A DNA stretch of 64,000 nucleotides, from contig CAKSOW010000013.1 of NCBI GenBank assembly GCA_934479825.1, positions 1 through 64,000 of the forward strand. The letters are read 5' to 3'. The DNA comes from an uncultured Eubacteriales bacterium. GTDB taxonomy: Bacteria > Bacillota > Clostridia > Oscillospirales > CAG-382. Below are positions 1-8,912 of this stretch, in pieces (positions within the stretch are counted from its first letter, which is position 1; each line of letters starts with the position of its first letter). A program made the position numbers and the translations under genes. The notes beneath the pieces are model-generated. The model saw only the letters and a list, made by a program, of their open reading frames with translations. It was not told the DNA's origin and ran no database searches.

Positions 1-1338
1 GGAAATGCTGTTGGAATCCAACGACATATCTGCCGTAAAGACATGATATTCGCCGGTGGTCGTCGTGTGGTTGCCGCCGCCGATCTTGTGCTCGCCGCCC
101 GGCATGTAAAATCCGCCGTAGTCGTTAGACGGAGAATAGTTGATCGCAAACCACGGAGTGGCGTTATCTTGCAAATCAGCCGGAGTGAGTTCTTCCGGAG
201 CAGCCGCTTTGGTGGAATCAACAGCCTTTACAATCTTATAGCAGTAGGAAACCATGTTGTATTCGCGCGGATCGAAAGAAGCAACTGTGTTGCAGTATGC
301 CGGGATCAAGAACATACGCTGGTCGTTCAAGTATTCTTTGCCGTTCCATCTTGAACCGGGCTTCTGCCAATAGCGCAAAACCGTGCGGTTGTCATCCGTG
401 ATCACTTCGACGCCTGCACCTTCGGTACCCACGCCCGTGGAATCGCCTTCATAAGCGTAACCAAGAGCCGGAGCTTCGGCATTCTGGTGATATGCCGTGA
501 AAGTTTTGCCGGTAACATCCGCTTTGCTTGCCACAGCGCCGGAGGCATATTTGGCGCCGGTTTCTTCATTATACCAGGCAAGAAAATCCGTTTTATCGTC
601 CGGTTCCGGGAATGTATAAGTATCCTCCGTAAGCGTGAGAAACGTCCGTTTTGTACCGTCAAGCAGTCCGATTTGATCAGCGTCAACGGACGGATTGCAG
701 TACACACGGAAGTTATCGTAATAATACGGTGTTGTCTCACTCGACATGCGGCGAGCAGCAAATTGTGCCATAGCCTGTTTTGCTTCGGTTATCTCAACAG
801 ACCATGCATATGTCTGCCATTCGCCGGTCTTGGTAGCATAAGCCTGCCAAGGGTCTTGCCATCCATCTCCGCCGGCTACGCCCTCATAACGTCCTAAAAC
901 ACCAGGTGTGTTGGTTCCTTCGGGGAAGAACAAGTCCACGACGATCGTGTACTTACCGGGCTGTTTATATTCAGGAGAATAATACTCCAAAGCTGAGTAG
1001 TTGCCGCCGGCAACCAATTCCAAGCATTTGTTATCGCCGCCCGTGGGATCTTGGGCAATAGTTATCGAACTGGTGGAAACTTGATTCACACGTGCGCTGA
1101 CGCCCTCTTTCAAGTAGGTCGGGGCCTTGTAGTCATCCTGCGTATCAAAGTTGCTGTACCAGATGAGGTCGCCGTACTTATCATCGATCAGCGGAATATC
1201 GATATCTTCCGTTAAAACGGCACCGGTCTCGGCAGGCATGGGTTCTGCGGCGTTCTCCACCGTTTCAAGTCCGAATGCACCGGCATTCAGCGAAACGAGA
1301 AGTGCGGCCGCGATGGATAAGAATGTTCGCTTTTTCAT
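1..1338 (-). CDS. Secreted multidomain surface protein, C-terminus beyond window edge
   Basis: An open frame runs leftward without a stop from an ATG at 1338 to the window edge, giving 446 residues of an incomplete protein. It starts with a clear signal peptide (MKKRTF, then a hydrophobic AAALLV stretch ending near GAFG). Residues of about 50-200 read like a beta-sandwich carbohydrate-binding-type module, followed by a segment with the FLAWY...GAKYASGAVASKADVTGKTF pattern resembling a Listeria/InlB-type B repeat, then a second beta-rich domain. A strong site (AAAGGAG, about 1349-1356) lies just upstream of the ATG. It is divergent from an AraC-type regulator, a likely controller. The domain assignments are inference; the exported nature is well supported. 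Confidence 0.75.
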   Translation of the reverse strand, partial: MKKRTFLSIAAALLVSLNAGAFGLETVENAAEPMPAETGAVLTEDIDIPLIDDKYGDLIWYSNFDTQDDYKAPTYLKEGVSARVNQVSTSSITIAQDPTGGDNKCLELVAGGNYSALEYYSPEYKQPGKYTIVVDLFFPEGTNTPGVLGRYEGVAGGDGWQDPWQAYATKTGEWQTYAWSVEITEAKQAMAQFAARRMSSETTPYYYDNFRVYCNPSVDADQIGLLDGTKRTFLTLTEDTYTFPEPDDKTDFLAWYNEETGAKYASGAVASKADVTGKTFTAYHQNAEAPALGYAYEGDSTGVGTEGAGVEVITDDNRTVLRYWQKPGSRWNGKEYLNDQRMFLIPAYCNTVASFDPREYNMVSYCYKIVKAVDSTKAAAPEELTPADLQDNATPWFAINYSPSNDYGGFYMPGGEHKIGGGNHTTTTGEYHVFTADMSLDSNSIS

Positions 1339-1414
1339 GTTCTTTGTACTCCTTTTCTGTTTTTTATTTGCATTTTTGGGATAACAATGAAAACGCGGTT
1401 GTTTTTCTACAATA

Positions 1415-1443
1415 ATCATACAACACTTTGCCCAAAAAGTAAA
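1415..1443 (-). promoter_or_regulatory. Promoter of the secreted protein gene
   Basis: Reading leftward, TTTACT (1443-1438), a 17-bp spacer and TATGAT (1420-1415) lie about 80 bp upstream of the start codon. Both boxes are near-consensus for the housekeeping sigma factor. Confidence 0.5.
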
Positions 1444-1472
1444 TGAAATTTCAAGACATCTTATTCTCATAC

Positions 1473-1501
1473 TTGACTTTTCACGACATTTATGGTAGAA
1501 T
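1473..1501 (+). promoter_or_regulatory. Promoter of the AraC regulator gene
   Basis: TTGACT (1473-1478), a 17-bp spacer and TAGAAT (1496-1501) precede the ribosome binding site and ATG at 1537 with a short leader of about 30 nt. Confidence 0.7.
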
Positions 1502-1536
1502 TTTAGTAGAAATCAAACAAGAAAAGGAGTTTTAGT

Positions 1537-2622
1537 ATGCCGAATTCCGTCAACAAGTACGCCGCACCGGCTTTTTACCGGCAATTTTACAGTGCCAACA
1601 TGAGTAAGGACAAGCTTTTGCAGATTTTGGCAGAGGACTCCGAGCGGCTCATGCACCGCGGCGTTACCTTTACCATACATTTAAAAGATTATGCCGATAC
1701 CAAGGAAGTACATGTTGCGCCCATTTACACCAACAACTTCACGCCATACCACGACCACGATTACTATGAATTAAACTATGTGTTTTCCGGCGAACTGCTT
1801 GAATACATCGACGGACGTCCGTTTGTGTTAGGGCGCGGCGATATGCTCATCATGGCACCGAATGTGCGGCATGTGGCAAATCCGTACAAAAAAGCGCGGT
1901 GTTACAACATTCTCGTGTCGAACCGGATCGTAGAAACCGTTGCGTCACAGCTTGCGCGCTATGAGGAAAAGAACTATTTGTCCGAGTTGATCAAAACCTC
2001 CGGTTTTCTCTTTTTTCACAACGTACACTCTGAGGTTGAGCCGCTGATCGGCGATATGCATGATCTGGCACGCCGCAGCAAGGTGAAAATGCAGTTCCGG
2101 GTACCGCTTTTGGAGTGTCTGGGACAGGAGCTTTTGATCCGGTTATGCGCTTTTTCACGTGAGATCTACATACGCGAAGAAAATGTGTTACGCGAGAATC
2201 TCACGGAAAAGATACTTGCCAAGCGGATCCTTTCGTATATCCGCGACAATCTCTCATCGGTATCGTTGGAGCGGTTATCGCAGTATTTCGGGTATTCCAA
2301 GCGGCAAATCGAGCGGCTTGTGGAAAAATACAGCGGTCACAATTATGCCGAATTCGTGCTGAGCTATCGGCGCACCTTAGCCGGTCGAATGATAGCAAAC
2401 ACGGACATGTCGATCACGCAGATCGCCGCAAAACTGGGGCTTGGGAGTCCGGAATATTTCTGCCGGTGGTACAAGCATTGGTTTGGCTGTACGCCGACAG
2501 ATACCAGAAAGCGCTCCAAAGTGGTAGAGACCCCGGAAGAAATCCGACAGGTTGTAGAGGGCGAGAGCGTTGATCCGATAGACCTGTTGTTTGCGTCGGA
2601 AGAGACGGAAGAAAACAGTTAA
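1537..2622 (+). CDS. AraC/XylS family transcriptional regulator
   Basis: A 361-residue protein. The N-terminal part has a cupin sensor core (YHDHDYYELNYVFSGELLEYIDG region, about residues 70-130), typical of sugar-sensing AraC regulators. The C-terminal 100 residues hold two helix-turn-helix motifs (SLERLSQYFGYSKRQIERLV and ITQIAAKLGLGSPEYFCRWYKHWFG) followed by the conserved CTPTDTRK-like end. An AAAAGGAGT site sits 7 nt before the ATG. It is divergent from the secreted protein gene and probably regulates it in response to a carbohydrate; the ligand is unknown. A 40-residue tail follows the DNA-binding domain. Confidence 0.9.
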   Translation: MPNSVNKYAAPAFYRQFYSANMSKDKLLQILAEDSERLMHRGVTFTIHLKDYADTKEVHVAPIYTNNFTPYHDHDYYELNYVFSGELLEYIDGRPFVLGRGDMLIMAPNVRHVANPYKKARCYNILVSNRIVETVASQLARYEEKNYLSELIKTSGFLFFHNVHSEVEPLIGDMHDLARRSKVKMQFRVPLLECLGQELLIRLCAFSREIYIREENVLRENLTEKILAKRILSYIRDNLSSVSLERLSQYFGYSKRQIERLVEKYSGHNYAEFVLSYRRTLAGRMIANTDMSITQIAAKLGLGSPEYFCRWYKHWFGCTPTDTRKRSKVVETPEEIRQVVEGESVDPIDLLFASEETEENS

Positions 2623-2743
2623 GGTGTTTTGGACATTTTGACATGAAATTTGCGAAGCTCTACAAGTTCGTTTCACATTCCTCCTTGGTTTTCGGTTGTT
2701 TTTTCTAAATTATACCATGCTGTCAGCCACCTGACAATTTTGT

Positions 2744-2795
2744 AAGCGGACATTTTTTGAAAAACATGTCACTTTTTCAAAAATGTCCGCTTTTT
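2744..2795 (+). terminator. Rho-independent terminator after the AraC gene
   Basis: A nearly perfect 20-bp stem (2744-2764 pairing with 2773-2792, one bulged T) with an 8-nt loop is followed by a T run. It lies 120 bp after the regulator's stop codon. Confidence 0.7.
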
Positions 2796-2829
2796 ATGCT
2801 GCTTTTCGGCGTGTCCCAAGCCTCCAAAA

Positions 2830-3021
2830 AAGTCCCAGGACAGGCTTTGATTTGCACAAACAGTAGGTTAAGACTGTTGGCATAGGGGTATTTTTTTACG
2901 AACAGTTTCGGATACTTAAAAATTTCTATCAAAATAAAGGGCGCGCGGCGGTCTGAGTATTCAGACCGCCGCACGCCAAAAAATAAAATTCTTTTGCCAG
3001 GCTTTTCTTCTAAGAAAAGCC
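2830..3021. repeat. Degenerate copy of the dispersed hairpin element
   Basis: This convergent junction holds pieces also found in the two large elements at 22.8-24.2 and 51.2-52.3 kb. The core phrase ACAGGCTTTGATTTG...ACAGTAGGTTA (about 2839-2872) is shared with 23311-23333 and 51638-51666. A 12-bp hairpin (2945-2956 with 2961-2972, loop GTAT) stands where the other copies have the CCCGATGGTTTG hairpin, followed by the AATTCTTTTGC phrase and the CTTTTCTT/AAGAAAAG hairpin (3000-3009 with 3012-3021). The stem sequences differ but pairing is kept. No gene is seen in 2623-3084. Confidence 0.6.
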
Positions 3022-3084
3022 GCGTCTCCCCTTCGTCTCCCCCTACGTTTCCCTTTCGCACCCCTCCGCCCCCTCGTTTCTCCG

Positions 3085-3645
3085 CTAACCGATCTCCGCC
3101 AAACGGCGTTTCAACTCCGAGCGATACTTTTGCTTGTAGCTCTCAACTTTGGCGGCAATCTCCCTGTCCGCCTGCTCCAAGAATTTTTCACCCTGTTTTC
3201 CGGAGGCGTCGATTCCATTGTTCAACAGCCATTCCACAACGTTTTCGCGCTCCTTTTCCGCTTCGGCGATCTGCGCGTTCAAAGCGGCAGACAGCTCGCT
3301 TACCACGCCCTTTTGTTTGGCAAGCTTGCCGCTCACCGTAACCGTGCGCTTTTCTTTGGGCGCGCCCGCCGCGCCGGAAGAACCGAGCAGCACATCGGCA
3401 TAGCACGTCTTGTTCACCGATTCGGGCGAAATGCCAAGCTTTTCGGCGTTGGATAAGTTGTACGTATAACTGACACGGTCGATCCAATCGCGCTGTTCGG
3501 ATGTGTCAAGTCCTAACTCCTTTCGGGAGTTTATTATGTCAGCCGAACGCGCGATCTCGCTTTCATAGACCTCCTTGTCGCCGCCGCGGATCTTGTTTAA
3601 ACGTTCCGATGCCGGAAGCGAGGCATATTTCCATTTTGATGCCAT
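3085..3645 (-). CDS. Phage-cluster protein with C-terminal coiled coil, unknown function
   Basis: A 186-residue protein and the last gene of the leftward head cluster. It begins MASKWKYASLPASERLNK and has a charged helical second half (about residues 110-186, rich in Glu, Lys and Ala), likely a coiled coil. A GGAAAGGA site lies before the ATG. No family is recognised. Its position after the connector and beta-propeller genes fits a tail-completion or ejection protein, but this is guesswork from gene order only. Confidence 0.7.
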   Translation of the reverse strand: MASKWKYASLPASERLNKIRGGDKEVYESEIARSADIINSRKELGLDTSEQRDWIDRVSYTYNLSNAEKLGISPESVNKTCYADVLLGSSGAAGAPKEKRTVTVSGKLAKQKGVVSELSAALNAQIAEAEKERENVVEWLLNNGIDASGKQGEKFLEQADREIAAKVESYKQKYRSELKRRLAEIG

Positions 3646-3673
3646 ATTCTTTTCCTTTCCGAAGTATAATCTT

Positions 3674-5461
3674 CTATTGCTTTTTCAAAACGCGGTAATC
3701 CACACGCAGATTCATAAGCCCGACGTTGGCATTTTCCCCCGAAATGACAAACCGGAACCTGTCCAGAGCATACCGCGGAAGAGATACATAAACCCGTGCA
3801 AGCCCGTCTTTTCCCGGTTCAGCCGTGATTTTTTCATGAAAATACGTCTGCCCGTCGGCATAGAAAGCAAAATCAAGCGGCGTTTTCCGGCTCGTTTTAC
3901 ATTCAAGGGCGAATTTGTAAACCTCTTTTTTTACATGCGCTTTTCCCAAGTCCATTCCGCCGGAATCAAGCACAAAGCACACTGTTTCGCCGCTTGCCGG
4001 TTTTTGTATCTCGCTTCCGGTCGCCGTCTCATGTAGAACCGCCACTGTCTCGCCGCACGCTAAAAAGCGTTTGTTTTCCATGCCGTCAAATTCCGTCCAG
4101 ACTAACCTCTTTTCGGCTTTTGCCGGGTCGGAACCGGAATAATCCGCCGCGCCGAAATCCCACACAAACGCCGCGTCTCCGGCGCAAAGCAGATATTTTC
4201 GGTCAAACACAGTCCCTTTTGCCTTTTTCCGGTTTTCGGGGCTTTGGGCAAAATAACCTCGTTTACCAGTAAGATCGGTGATGTTGTGCGAGATCGGAAC
4301 AATATTCATGCGGTCGAACAGCTCGGTGCTGTCCACCAAATAAATTCCCGAAGAGCTGTTTGCAAACACAGTCCGGTTTCCGGCAAGAGCCACGCTTTCC
4401 GGCACATCACAGCCTATCATGGCATGGATGGTTTTTGTGGAAAAGTAACCGCCGTCGCTCGATGAATAATGATAGCTCATGCGGCTCACGGTACTTTCGG
4501 TAAAAACTAACAGTTCCCCGTTCTGCTTGGAAAACGCCGTGATGTTTCCGGCGCTTTCGCCGACCGTGCCGCCGTTTCCCTCATAAAACGCAAGCGGATC
4601 GGCAAGCTCGCTCATATAGTACGCACCGCCATTTTCCGGATTTCCGGCTAAAAACACGCGCGTCCCCTCCAGCATTCCGCCCCCGAACGCCGTTCCGACC
4701 GTGCACCCGGAAAGTGTACCGCTGATATCCTTAGAGGCCAGTGTGGTATAATAGCACAGCCGAACCGAATTCTTCTCGGTCTGTTTGAGTGTTTTGAAAA
4801 TAAAGCGCTGTTCTTCGACGGTATATTCCGACGGATGGACAAGTTCGCCCTCAAAATACACGTCAAAGTGGCGCGACTTATCCATGTCGCCCGGAAATTT
4901 GTAGCCGCGGCTGGTGCCGACCGTGTTTTCACTGTCATAATCGATGGCAATATACGGCGCAAGCATATTGGGCTTGAACGTTTTTACAATGGTTCCGACA
5001 TCCGTATTGCTCTGACAGCTCTCGCGGTATAACGGCGCGGTCGGATAGACCTCCTTTGCCGCAAAAGTGCGGTCGACACAGTAAATATGCGTGTGGCAAT
5101 ACAGATACAGTTTCCCGGAAAATTCCACCGGAATGCTTTTGGCATCGGGAAGTCCGCTAAACAGCGGCGTTGCCGCTCCGCTTTCCAAACGGTATAAAAC
5201 CGACCCGACATGCAAAAGCATGCTTCCGCAGAATTCTTTTGTCATATGGAGCGCGCCGGTCAATTCTTCCCCGGACGAACAAAATGCCGGGCGCGACTCC
5301 GGAATGCCGCCTCTTAACCACAGATTCTGCGCCCTTTCGTTTTTTTCGCCGTCCGACAAGCCTCCTGCGGCATAATCCACCCCGCCGTCCGCGCTGTATA
5401 ATAAGAGCGAACGCGTGCCGGAGGAAGAAAACGAAGGCGGCGCATGAAAAACATATCCCAT
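3674..5461 (-). CDS. Large beta-rich phage protein, possible head-completion/stabilisation protein
   Basis: 595 residues from the ATG at 5461, which sits 8 nt after AGGTGA; an upstream in-frame ATG lies inside the preceding gene and is less likely. The whole sequence is beta-strand-like with repeated SGKLYLY, NRTVFANSSSGIYLV and KRFLACGETVAVL type blades, suggesting a beta-propeller. In P22-like phages the gene after gp4 is the plug protein gp10, which is also beta-rich. The order portal, scaffold, coat, connector, this protein matches that arrangement, but no sequence identity with gp10 can be claimed. It starts 4 nt from the stop of the upstream gene. Confidence 0.7.
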   Translation of the reverse strand: MGYVFHAPPSFSSSGTRSLLLYSADGGVDYAAGGLSDGEKNERAQNLWLRGGIPESRPAFCSSGEELTGALHMTKEFCGSMLLHVGSVLYRLESGAATPLFSGLPDAKSIPVEFSGKLYLYCHTHIYCVDRTFAAKEVYPTAPLYRESCQSNTDVGTIVKTFKPNMLAPYIAIDYDSENTVGTSRGYKFPGDMDKSRHFDVYFEGELVHPSEYTVEEQRFIFKTLKQTEKNSVRLCYYTTLASKDISGTLSGCTVGTAFGGGMLEGTRVFLAGNPENGGAYYMSELADPLAFYEGNGGTVGESAGNITAFSKQNGELLVFTESTVSRMSYHYSSSDGGYFSTKTIHAMIGCDVPESVALAGNRTVFANSSSGIYLVDSTELFDRMNIVPISHNITDLTGKRGYFAQSPENRKKAKGTVFDRKYLLCAGDAAFVWDFGAADYSGSDPAKAEKRLVWTEFDGMENKRFLACGETVAVLHETATGSEIQKPASGETVCFVLDSGGMDLGKAHVKKEVYKFALECKTSRKTPLDFAFYADGQTYFHEKITAEPGKDGLARVYVSLPRYALDRFRFVISGENANVGLMNLRVDYRVLKKQ

Positions 5462-5465
5462 GCGC

Positions 5466-6110
5466 TCACCTGCCCGTCCGGGAAAAGATCTTACGCAAAG
5501 GCGAAAAATCCGCAAAGAACGTGTTCCGCTTTTTCACGGACGGCACAGCATTGTACACGTTGTAAGCAATGTCGCGGTAGCCGTAAAGCAAACGCGCGTA
5601 GCGTTCCGCTTCTTCGGACGGGCACAGTTCGGCGGCCGTTAAGTAAATGAGCGCGTCGCATGTGATGTCCGGCAGCTTTACCGGTTCTTCCCAATCGGTG
5701 TCTTCATCAAAGGGGTCGGGCATAAACGCATACACAAGCGTTGCCGGTTCGCCCTCTTTTGCATCGGCAAAGCAAAGCCGGCCGTTCTTCACGCAATACC
5801 GTTCGGCAGCAACCGGTTTTCCGCTCACGGTAAGCGAATGCACGGCAAAAAGGTTCTCCGGCAAAGCGATATATGCCGCCCCGTCCGACACTTCAAACGT
5901 GCAGACCGCCGTCTCCGCCAAAAGCGGAAAGCTCATGCACACACGCCGCATACACATATTGAGCGCCTGCAAAAAGGCTTTATCCGTATCCGCCGCCGCG
6001 CCCATGGAGACCGAGACGCGCTTTCCGTTGGCCGAATAATCGCCCATGGCTTTGTAGATGGCGTCGTGAAGCGTCCCGTAGGTATAGTGGCTCTGTCTAT
6101 CCACCGTCAT
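5466..6110 (-). CDS. Putative phage head-tail connector protein
   Basis: 214 residues preceded by an AAAGAAAGG site. The N-terminal half has the helical pattern of small connector proteins (LHDAIYKAMGDYSANG and AFLQALNMCMRRVCMSFPL), a central beta-rich segment, and a C-terminal helical part (ALIYLTAAELCPSEEAERYARLLYGYRDIA) typical of adaptor proteins that bind under the portal. Its place between capsid and beta-rich protein genes supports this role. The family is inferred from context and helix pattern only. Confidence 0.6.
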   Translation of the reverse strand: MTVDRQSHYTYGTLHDAIYKAMGDYSANGKRVSVSMGAAADTDKAFLQALNMCMRRVCMSFPLLAETAVCTFEVSDGAAYIALPENLFAVHSLTVSGKPVAAERYCVKNGRLCFADAKEGEPATLVYAFMPDPFDEDTDWEEPVKLPDITCDALIYLTAAELCPSEEAERYARLLYGYRDIAYNVYNAVPSVKKRNTFFADFSPLRKIFSRTGR

Positions 6111-6172
6111 TTCATCCTTTCTTTTTCCCTGACGGCGAACAAAGAGAGACGGCTCTCTTTGTCCGCGCGTTT

Positions 6173-6424
6173 TTACAGTCTCTTACAGTAAAGAAGCCGC
6201 ACGTCCGCCTCTTCCGCTTTCAAGAAGAAGCGTCCGCCAAGCGTCACACAGGTTCCCGAAGCGAGTATAAAAGCATCCTCATCGGGAACATCTTTGTCGG
6301 TCTTGATCAGAACATCGGCACTTTTGGCATAAACCGTTACTTCCAGTCCCTCAGCCTCCACCCCGACAGCCTCTCCCGAAAGGGAAAGCGAACCGGTCTT
6401 GACCGGAATTCTCTCATTATACAT
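6173..6424 (-). CDS. Small phage-cluster protein, unknown function
   Basis: 83 residues from the ATG at 6424, chosen because AGGAGGAAAACC precedes it. The product (MYNERIPVKTGSLSLSGEAV...) is predicted to be all beta strand, with acidic loops. It lies 22 bp after the capsid gene's stop. Size and fold would fit a small capsid decoration or head-tail joining protein, but no family is recognised. Confidence 0.6.
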   Translation of the reverse strand: MYNERIPVKTGSLSLSGEAVGVEAEGLEVTVYAKSADVLIKTDKDVPDEDAFILASGTCVTLGGRFFLKAEEADVRLLYCKRL

Positions 6425-6446
6425 GGTTTTCCTCCTGATCTTATCG

Positions 6447-7373
6447 TTACGCCGGATTGGAAAAGATGATCGGACGTGCGTCGCCGAAGCCGAACGCGAA
6501 GTCCACATAGCCGATATAATCGGTTATCAGCGGATTATCCTGCGGAGAAACCAAAACAGTGGGCTTGGTGATATAGACAAGCTTCAACACCTCCGACAGC
6601 ATAAGCGAATCCGCAACCGCCCACTGTTTGCCGGTAAAGCCGCTGTTGCCGCCGCCGACGACAAGATATCTCATGCCGTAAACGGGGTTGGCCGCATTGA
6701 CCGGTGCGTCGGCGTCGGGATTGGCAGTCGGGCAGAGTTTGGCGTCCGGACCGCAGATCTCGCGCGCCTTTGCTTCAAGCTCCGGGCTGACGAGCAGCAG
6801 GTCGAGATTGCAGGAAAACGGCAGACCGTCGGGCGTGACAAAGCGCGATGCACGGCTTTGCGCGTCGGTAATGGCGCTTACTGAAAGATTGGCTTTCATG
6901 AGATTGGAAAACGTGCCGCTGTCGCTGTCACGGCTTACCGGATGCGCGTCGCTCGCCCACGGCACGCCGTCGGCTCCTTTTCGGTTTGCGTCAAACGCAC
7001 CGCCGAACAGACGGTAAAATTCATTCAGCACCGTCATATACGCGCTGTCGGCAAGGCGCGTGCCGATCTTAGCCGCTTCGCCGGAATAATCAAGCTTGGC
7101 TTTTTTGTAGCTAACCGTCACTTTAAGCGCATGTTCTTTGGGCGTGATCGTCGTGATGAAAGTGCGCTTGGAATCGGCGCTCGGAACGACCGTACCGTCG
7201 TAAACAGGCAGTTCGCCATAGCCGCCCACGCCCTCCAAACGGTAATCGATATCATCGCGGCAGACCACATCGGTCACGCGGTCGATAACATCGAGACGTT
7301 TTGCATAGCGAAGGTCGAAACGCTTTTTGACAAGCGGATACAAGTCATTGTGCCAGGTATAAATATCGTTCAT
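6447..7373 (-). CDS. Phage major capsid protein
   Basis: 308 residues with an AAAGGAAA site before the ATG. It begins MNDIYTWHNDLYPLVKKRFD and contains features of Mu gpT-like/HK97-fold coat proteins: an N-terminal helix, the GGYGELPVYDGTVVPS and YKKAKLDYSGEAAKIGTRLADSAY region, a central domain with DANRKGADGVPWASDAHP, and a C-terminal PTVLVSPQDNPLITDYIGYVDFAFGFGDARPIIFSNP strand region. Its place downstream of portal and scaffold-like genes is that of a coat gene. Length is normal for the family, so it appears intact. Confidence 0.75.
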   Translation of the reverse strand: MNDIYTWHNDLYPLVKKRFDLRYAKRLDVIDRVTDVVCRDDIDYRLEGVGGYGELPVYDGTVVPSADSKRTFITTITPKEHALKVTVSYKKAKLDYSGEAAKIGTRLADSAYMTVLNEFYRLFGGAFDANRKGADGVPWASDAHPVSRDSDSGTFSNLMKANLSVSAITDAQSRASRFVTPDGLPFSCNLDLLLVSPELEAKAREICGPDAKLCPTANPDADAPVNAANPVYGMRYLVVGGGNSGFTGKQWAVADSLMLSEVLKLVYITKPTVLVSPQDNPLITDYIGYVDFAFGFGDARPIIFSNPA

Positions 7374-7431
7374 AATCCTATTTCCTTTCTTGAATCAAAT
7401 CAAACAGATAAAAAGTCCGTACCCGGTAAAA

Positions 7432-8076
7432 TCACGCAAATACCGGCGCTTTGAATTTCACACCGACCACGCCGCGCTTTTCGTCGGCATATACGCAAAC
7501 GAATTTTACCGTCGCACTGCTGCGGTAGAAGCAAACGCCGTCGCCTGCTGCGTCCAAATACATTTCATCTCCAACATCGGGAATCAGCATGTATACGTCG
7601 CCTGATGCCGGTTTGCCGCCGCTTGCAAGCGTAAGGGTTGCCGCAGAACCGGAAACGGCGCAGGCGCTGATGCGGCGCGAAGCACCGACTTTGTCGGTGT
7701 TCGCAGAACCGGCCGCCTTGGAAACAAGTACCGCGCGGCCCGATGTAAGGGAGGTCGAAACGCCGGACGAAGCGATAATAAGCGTCGTCGCACTGCCGCC
7801 GGTGGCGGTAAAGCACGGCAGAGCCGTCTCATACACCGCAGACGGCGCAATGTTGACGCGGATCTTCCTGCCGTCGGCACGGGTATTCAGTTCATCGTGT
7901 TTTCCGGTATGTTCCTCGGCGCTCACGCCTAAAACATGATCGCCGCTCTCCGCTTTGACGACCGTGTTGTCGGCAATGCCGAGCGCTTCGCCATCCTTGA
8001 CGGCTGTTGAAGCGGCGATATCGTATTCGCGGATGACCGGCGCATTGGCGCCGGAAACATTAAATGAAAATTTCAT
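7432..8076 (-). CDS. Phage head protein, possible decoration/fibre protein
   Basis: 214 residues from the ATG at 8076, selected because AAAGGA precedes it. The protein is Ala/Gly/Ser/Thr-rich and beta-rich, with an N-terminal segment (EYDIAASTAVKDGEALGIADN) and long stretches of alternating small and hydrophobic residues, as in head decoration or head fibre proteins. The gene sits between the scaffold-like and capsid genes. No firm family assignment is possible. Confidence 0.6.
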   Translation of the reverse strand: MKFSFNVSGANAPVIREYDIAASTAVKDGEALGIADNTVVKAESGDHVLGVSAEEHTGKHDELNTRADGRKIRVNIAPSAVYETALPCFTATGGSATTLIIASSGVSTSLTSGRAVLVSKAAGSANTDKVGASRRISACAVSGSAATLTLASGGKPASGDVYMLIPDVGDEMYLDAAGDGVCFYRSSATVKFVCVYADEKRGVVGVKFKAPVFA

Positions 8077-8138
8077 AAGATTGTTCCTTTCTTTTTTGTC
8101 TGACCGGAAAAACCGGTCTTTTTTTCGCAAAATTCTGC

Positions 8139-8912
8139 TTAGTAACCAAAACTTTTGCGTCCCGTACCGTGCGGCACGGAATTTAAAAGTTCGGCATATT
8201 CCCGGTAACTCATACCGCTTTTCCGGGCAATGAGCATTTGTCTTGCCGTGAGCGACATTCCGTAATCCACCGGCGGCGTTCCGCCCGGATAGCCGCTGTA
8301 TGAGCGAACCGCCGGTTCCGGCTCATATTTGGGTTCCGGCGCAGACTCCGGCTTTTCGCTGTGACTCTGAGCCGGCGCAGTCTCCCCCGTCTTTCTTTCC
8401 GGCTTGGCGTTCATCTCACCAAATGCCTTGCGAAACGCCAGATATTTCTCGTAGATCGACGTGATATCGCCGCGTTTTCCGGCCGCAAACAGCCGAAACG
8501 CTTCGGATGAAACATCCTGCGCCACATCGTTTTCGGGAAATTGAGCCGCTAACGTATACAACGCCCCGAATACGTTTTCCGAAAAAAGCTTTTCCTCCCC
8601 ATCCGCCCGGGCGTCTGTTGCGGATTCGTCCGGCGCGCCCATCGCCGTTTCTTCTTTTTTCTCATCGTCTGAACTGCTCGAATCCGTCTTTTCCCTGTTT
8701 GTTTCGGCTTTTTCCCATTCTGTCCGCTCTGAGGCCGGCTCGGTTTTCTGTCGATTCTCCTCTTTCTCCGGCAAACCGTTTTTCGGCGATTCAGCGGCCG
8801 CATTCAAACGTTTGTTCTCTATTTTTTTGTTGTCGGCGGACTTTTCCGCCGCGTTCTGCTTTGCCGCAGTCTGTTCTTCGGCCTTTGTTTCTTTTTCCGG
8901 CTGATCATTCAT
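8139..8912 (-). CDS. Scaffold-like acidic protein of the head cluster
   Basis: 257 residues. The first 120 are extremely rich in Glu, Lys, Ala and Ser (low complexity, disordered or helical), followed by a helical segment (FGALYTLAAQFPENDVAQDVSSEAFRLFAAG) and a C-terminal positively charged end (RQMLIARKSGMSYREYAELL...GRKSFGY). A charged elongated body with a basic C-terminal coat-binding tail is the plan of head scaffolding proteins, and the position between portal and coat matches. It overlaps the portal gene by 8 nt. The assignment is inference. Confidence 0.6.
   Translation of the reverse strand: MNDQPEKETKAEEQTAAKQNAAEKSADNKKIENKRLNAAAESPKNGLPEKEENRQKTEPASERTEWEKAETNREKTDSSSSDDEKKEETAMGAPDESATDARADGEEKLFSENVFGALYTLAAQFPENDVAQDVSSEAFRLFAAGKRGDITSIYEKYLAFRKAFGEMNAKPERKTGETAPAQSHSEKPESAPEPKYEPEPAVRSYSGYPGGTPPVDYGMSLTARQMLIARKSGMSYREYAELLNSVPHGTGRKSFGY

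Noticed and set aside
2777..3341. Short frames on both strands across the left end of the phage cluster
   Set aside because: They run through hairpins or antisense to the 186-residue phage gene and have no binding site or family pattern.
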